This document shows, in pieces, positions 59,840 through 64,000 of a stretch of DNA of 64,000 nt. A program made the translations under genes and the position numbers. This DNA is from Norana najaformis (lineage: Eukaryota > Annelida > Clitellata > Crassiclitellata > Hormogastridae). Position 1 is the stretch's first letter; the number at the start of each line of letters is the position of its first letter. Location of the stretch: NCBI GenBank assembly GCA_964023275.1, contig OZ029914.1, forward strand, positions 32,247,351 through 32,311,350, in the 5' to 3' direction. Below the pieces are notes generated by a model that made no database searches, was not told the DNA's origin, and worked only from the letters and a program-made list of their open reading frames with translations.

Positions 59840-62023
59840 GAAGACTTGCCAGTTCTGTAGGTGCCCGAGAGAAGTTCACGACGTCGGTCGAGAGGAAGGA
59901 TTTTATGGCGCCAACCACTGGACTGGGTGGGATCAGCTCTTCTCTCGAAAAGATCCAATTTCGTCTGCAAACAGGAAAAAGAGGGCTGTCAGATTCGGCT
60001 ATGCTTGGGTTCCTTTAGGGTTACCCAAAGAAAAGGTGAGTTTCTTCAACGTATATCTGTATACCTGTTTCTCTGGTGCAGTCTTTGCTTGGATGTCTGA
60101 CTTTGTTCTAACAATAATGGTATCTTCAGTGTCTTCAGGAACGTGCTCCTTAAATGAAGGTGCTTGACAAATTAAACTTCTTGTTTGTGTCTATATCTCT
60201 CTGGCAGTCTGTTTGACGTGTCTACATTATCTTTCTTCTAAATGTGTGTGTCTATATGTCCTGTTTATCCTGACTCTTCTGTGGTCTCTTTGTGTCTCTG
60301 TGCATATTATTTTCTTACTCATGGCTTCTCTTTCTGTTCGTCAGTCTTTGTCCTCTCAGGTGGAGCCACATGTGTCTTGGGTTCTTTCATCCAGGTCGAC
60401 GATTTTATGCAGCAGTTGGACAATAACAAGATCCCGAAGCTGGGTTCCGTGGGGGAGAAGCATCGCATCCTCCAGCTGATCACTCAGCTGCCTAGGTCGG
60501 ATCTCAGCATTGACCGTTGCCGCAACCTCAAGACGACCGAACAGAAGCAAGAGTATGAGAACTTCTGCCGAATAAGGAACGCCGAGGCGATGGATGTGGG
60601 TCAGGTCAAAGCGTGTGCCAAAGCTAACACGGTATGTGGGTCAAGTCAAGGAATGTGCCAAAGCTAACATGGCATGTGGGTAAGGTAAAAGAATGTGCCA
60701 ACACTACCATAGTATGTCGGTGAAGTCAAAGAATGTGTGAAAGCTAACAAGTCCACCTTCAAGCTAAGAATGCTTTCGTTCGTGCTATCATCAGAAACCC
60801 CAAACACTACCACATCAATCCTGTTCTCAAATCACTTCACTGGCTTAACCTGAACGAAATGAGTACAAAGTCGTATCGCTTACCAACAACTTACTTCAAT
60901 CCTCCCAGCCGCCGATCTTCATCAGTTATTTACAGGTCCAAGCACTGCTTTCAACCCGCTCCTCCTCCGATCTAACACTTTCCCGCCATCCCGTCACCTC
61001 ATTCTTAAAAATTGAATAGCCATAGCTACTCCACCCATCTGAAATAAACTCCTCCAGAATTACAATCATATGACCCATCCTATACGAACTCACCAACCCT
61101 TCAACCATTGCAATTTCTGCACATGTTTTTTGCTGAAACTGAAAATTCTTTTCCAAGAATCTTATCCGAATTTCTCCTCTCTCTATTTGTCTATCTTACC
61201 GCTCTAATTCCAAAGACCACCCACTGTAGTCGTGTGACTGTCTGCCTGCCTGACTCTTGGATGTTGACCTGGAACCGAACCCTCTGTCTATCGATTTTGC
61301 TTTGACTGAGTGCCTGTGACTAAGCTGGTTTCCGCTACTTAGCTTTCTTTGGGCGCTGTAGAAACTTGAGTTTACTATTACGATTACAATGTCCGACAGT
61401 GTACAAGACTAACTTGGCATGCATTTGCATGACGCCAGGTCGGGTTGCACCAGATCTTTCATGTAGGGCCTATGTATGTGTGTATCTTAACATTTATATA
61501 GGGCCTATTAAGGAACTCTAAAGCGCTGGGAAAATGGTTATCTAAAAGGTCTAATTAAGTGCTCTTAAGATAAGAAGATAAAGTAACTTGAGCTAAGTCA
61601 AGCGAAATAGTACCTTGTGTTCGGGAAGGAAGACTGCTCGGAGTGGAACGAGTGTGCGTGGTGTGCTAGTTTAGATGTGACTATAGGAAATCTCCATGGA
61701 CAGCTGAGAGCAGTGATTGGCATCTCGACTCGACAATGAATTAAATATAAGAGAAAATTAGTTGGATTATGTCGAAGTGATGAGTAAGAGTTTTGGTTCT
61801 GATACAGGTCTGCCGTAAGTGCGATGGCGAGATAAACGAAGGTGAGCTGGTCGTGTTTGCTCCTAAGGTCGGGGATAATGTCTGCTGGCATGCGGCCTGC
61901 TTCACTTGCTCCGTCTGCCAGGAACTCCTCGTCGATCTGATTTACTGCCAGAGCGAAGGATCGATTTACTGCGAGAGACACTTTGCCCAGATCAACCGAC
62001 CAAGATGCTTCGCCTGTGACGAG
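59840..62023 (+). CDS. PET-LIM protein, invertebrate Testin/LIMPETin- or Prickle-like (partial)
   Basis: Three internal exons of a larger + strand gene: 59840-60035, 60395-60631 and 61808-62023. Exons 1-2 encode a PET domain (KTCQFCRCPREVHDV, FGYAWVPLGLPKEK, KIPKLGSVGEKHRI, QLITQLPRSDLS, RNAEAMDVGQVKA). Exon 3 encodes a full LIM zinc finger (CRKC ... HAACFTCSVC ... LLVDLIYC ... CERH ... CFAC). The PKLGSxGEK and RNxxAMDVxxVK signatures resemble invertebrate Testin/LIMPETin more than vertebrate Prickle. Such proteins link focal adhesions or planar polarity to actin. The first exon expects phase 2 from an upstream exon not found in the preceding 13 kb. The LIM donor GTAAAT (62024) leads to further LIM exons beyond the window. 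Assignment to PET-LIM is firm; the paralog is not. Confidence 0.88.
60740..61392 (+). mobile_element. LINE-B 3' fragment
   Basis: Broken C-terminal reverse-transcriptase reading (NEYKVVSLTNNLLQSSQPP, then QALLSTRSSSDLTLSRHPV) followed by the LINE-B 3' UTR and tail (TTTGGGCGCTGTAGAAAC ... TTACGATTACAAT). It sits in the intron between the PET and LIM exons, sense to the gene, with several stops. Confidence 0.75.
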
Positions 62024-62029
62024 GTAAAT

Positions 62030-63145
62030 GTTTAATACAGCGACCGTATGGGTTTTTGACCCTGCTCATTTTTCAATGAATTGATCGAGTGAGATCCTTC
62101 CCCACCGATGCCCTTTGAATGTGCGCCACGCCTTCTAAGGTCCCCTTGCACGGACCTACTAGCCAGAGACTGAAATCTCTGCAATAAGCCTCGATCGGGA
62201 CGCGAACCGGGAATCCTAACTAGTGAAGTTTTCGTTAGCGATAACGATAACACATCGTTAACGTAAACTTAAGGTTTTCGTTAACGATAACTATAACTAA
62301 ATCTCGGGCAAAAACGACAACAATATAAAAACTAAAACTCAGGTGTTAAAACTATAATCGAAACTAACACTAAAACTCATGTTAGGCCTACTAAACATAA
62401 GAAAATACATAATGAAAATAAATAACGAAAATACATAACGAAAACTAGCGACTCTGTTGGGCAGCTGGAGTAGCTACTCCAGGCCTCCCACAGAACAAAT
62501 TATCGCTCTTCAAAAGGCGGCATCCGAAGACGAGGAATGCAAGCGATGACTAGCACAGGCCGTCGCCATCAAAGGCCTTCGGAACCAGAGACAGAATCCT
62601 GACCCTCATTTCTGCAGGACAGATAAACTTAAACAGATGCGCTGTGATACTGAAGATGCTCTTCTTGGTGGCATATACAGTCCACCAAATTCAAACACTT
62701 GCTATTGACATTTTGACTGTGCCAGCTTCAGAAGCTTATGTCGAAAGAATGTTTCCACTGTGTGGAGACTTTTCTTCAGGAAAACGAAATTGTGCCTTAA
62801 AACACTTGATATGAGAACATTCTTGAAATTAAATTTGAAGCTATTTTCAAAGTGACTGATATTATGGACTGTTAAGAAACCCAAAGTACAACTATAATTA
62901 AAACTCTGACTATATATAGTGACTAAAATAACTAAAACTTAAATGCTTTAGGTTTTAAAGACTAGGACTAAAGCTAAAACTAGAGAAATAGCGATAACTA
63001 ATTATAACCATAACTCATGATGTCAAAATAAATAATAACTCAAACTAAAACAGAAAACTAAAACTTCACTAATCCTCAAGCATAGAGGCTCCCTGGCGTA
63101 CGCATTTACCGATGTAGCTAACTAGGCCATGCTTATCCTAAGTTA
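62030..63145 (-). mobile_element. tRNA-headed SINE-2, split by a hAT element
   Basis: Minus-strand SINE. Its 3' body (62035-62190) matches copies at 13545 and 17575. A B box (GGTTCGCGTCCC, minus strand near 62195-62207) lies left of the hAT element. An A-box-like TAGTTAGCTACATCGG (minus strand, about 63107-63124) lies to its right. The hAT insertion separates the two promoter boxes. The SINE 3' end starts about 10 bases downstream of the LIM exon donor. Confidence 0.65.
62221..63071 (+). mobile_element. hAT DNA transposon remnant
   Basis: 851 bp bounded by inverted TAGTGAAGTTTT termini. Flanking 8-mers are ATCCTAAC and ATCCTCAA (6 of 8 alike), consistent with a decayed 8-bp hAT duplication. 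Both ends are rich in ACTAAAACT-like subterminal repeats. From 62698 the + strand reads the hAT C-terminal dimerisation motif (LTVPASEAYVERMFPLCGD, then GKRN), and in another frame MRTFLKLNLKLF up to a TGA at 62853. One frameshift separates the parts, and the rest of the transposase is missing or decayed. Confidence 0.8.
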
Positions 63146-63419
63146 CTATTCAAATATACAAGTAATCCAATCTAATCTATTTGAATCTGTGTGGCAATGA
63201 TTTAACTTAATACAGTGTAATCCGTAGTCGTTCCTCAGTTTAACGACAGCTTATGGCATCAAAGGCCGTTGCCGTCGCCCTCCTCCTTTATCCAGGCTTG
63301 GGACTGGCACTACCCCCAAACAAGGCAGTGGCGGAGTTGTAATCCGTAGTCTGATCGTATCTTCCTTTTATGTATGGCAATAACTAATAGGCCTATAACC
63401 TAATTTCCGGTTCTCATTT
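63146..63419. other. No LIM exon seen
   Basis: Holds the RTE-like insert (63216-63351). Second and third LIM domains expected of the PET-LIM gene are not present up to 64000. Confidence 0.4.
63216..63351 (-). mobile_element. Short RTE-like retroposon with 14-bp target duplication
   Basis: A perfect 14-bp direct repeat (TGTAATCCGTAGTC at 63216-63229 and 63338-63351) flanks 108 bp. On the minus strand the insert contains AGTCCCAAGCCTGGATAAA followed by a GGAGG run, a word I recall from many RTE-type 3' regions in aquatic animals. The duplication supports a retroposed copy. Confidence 0.65.
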
Positions 63420-63725
63420 AAGTGTCTTTGTAATTATAACTGGAAATTTTTATAGCGCTAATTCAGGAGAAAATAATCAGAGATGCTCATTACACTATAT
63501 AGCCTAAATGTCATTAGGTACAGAAAGTTCATCAGTTAGCAAGCGATTCTCAGATTCCCAGAAATGTCATCGGTGGAGGGCTCCTGCTACGCATGCAGAA
63601 CCAAAACAATGGATTCCCATCCAGAGTTGACAGATGACACCATGTTCAGCATCCCTGAACCGCGTTGCATTGACTGTGAGGAATGACGACAGGCGATATG
63701 AGAGGATCGCCACAAGGGACACACA
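63420..63725 (-). repeat. Repeat family C, copy 3
   Basis: Shares ordered blocks with the copies at 9290-9800 and 1-350 (GATTCCCATCCAGAGTTG, GACACCATGTTCA; TATAGCGC-type start). The AATTACAA-like end at the low coordinate suggests the 3' tail of a minus-strand element. Class unknown. Confidence 0.5.
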
Positions 63726-63874
63726 GTTGCCTCACAATGTGACATAATTTAATGATATATAGTCCAATCTATTCCAACTGATGTATATTTATATTTAGTT
63801 ATATTCAGTTGTGCGTGTCTGTCTATTATATTTGCTCGTGTTATAGTATAGTCAAGTATACATATGTATATTTA

Positions 63875-64000
63875 TAAACCTTTTGACCGGACCTAACTCC
63901 CCTTGAAATATGGCTTGCATATTTGTCTAGTAGTCACCATCAACTGATGCTTTGAGCATTACTACAATGACGCTATAGAAGTTCACAGATTATTATTATT
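63875..64000 (+). mobile_element. LINE-A 3' end, cut by window edge
   Basis: GAGCATTACTACAATGACGC followed by TATAGAAGTTC matches, in inverted orientation, the 3' UTR beside the reverse-transcriptase fragment at 30380-30425. It ends in ATTATT. Confidence 0.6.

Overview
The window is animal nuclear DNA. It is AT-rich and intron-dense, with many microsatellites, tRNA-headed SINEs, LINE 3' ends and short hAT-type elements. The protein families (a ROS1/Sevenless-type receptor, a TspanC8 tetraspanin, ODF3/CIMAP1, a PET-LIM protein of invertebrate Testin type) and introns of mostly 0.3-2 kb suggest a marine invertebrate, perhaps a deuterostome. The phylum cannot be fixed from sequence alone. I saw no rRNA, true tRNA, CRISPR array, LTR element, retrovirus or Polinton.

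Layout. 1-6.7 kb: repeats (broken LINE reverse transcriptase, SINE carrying a hAT MITE, possible second MITE). 6.7-24.0 kb, + strand: one receptor gene in about 23 exons whose introns keep a single frame. It encodes a signal peptide, a fibronectin III (FN3) domain, one YWTD-type propeller, four more FN3 domains, a membrane segment and a ROS1-like kinase domain. The kinase is unusual: the VAVK lysine is Arg, DFG is GFS, the glycine loop is gone and the three activation-loop tyrosines are replaced, so it is predicted to be a pseudokinase. 25.1-26.7 kb, - strand: a two-exon PAP2/PLPP6-like lipid phosphatase gene convergent with the receptor, with the third catalytic motif degenerate. 26.7-35.6 kb: repeat-rich DNA with a copied fragment of the phosphatase exon, LINE pieces and an open 51-bp minisatellite. 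35.7-37.6 kb, - strand: an ODF3/CIMAP1-like gene of cilia or sperm tails. 41.4-46.3 kb, + strand: a six-exon TspanC8 tetraspanin with one GC-AG intron. 46.3-59.8 kb: repeat-rich DNA with a GC-rich patch, a foldback element and an unrecognised 261-codon ORF. 59.8-62.0 kb, + strand: three internal exons of a PET-LIM gene that runs out of the window. 62.0-64.0 kb: SINE, hAT element and LINE remnants.

The genes do not form an operon or an obvious pathway. Four of the five encode membrane, signalling or cytoskeletal proteins and the fifth a ciliary protein. The most notable biology is two neighbouring enzyme-family genes that each keep an open frame but lack key catalytic residues. Mobile-element history also touches gene structure: a LINE tail forms the ODF3 exon donor, a SINE end abuts a LIM-exon donor, and two hAT insertions are nested in SINE heads.
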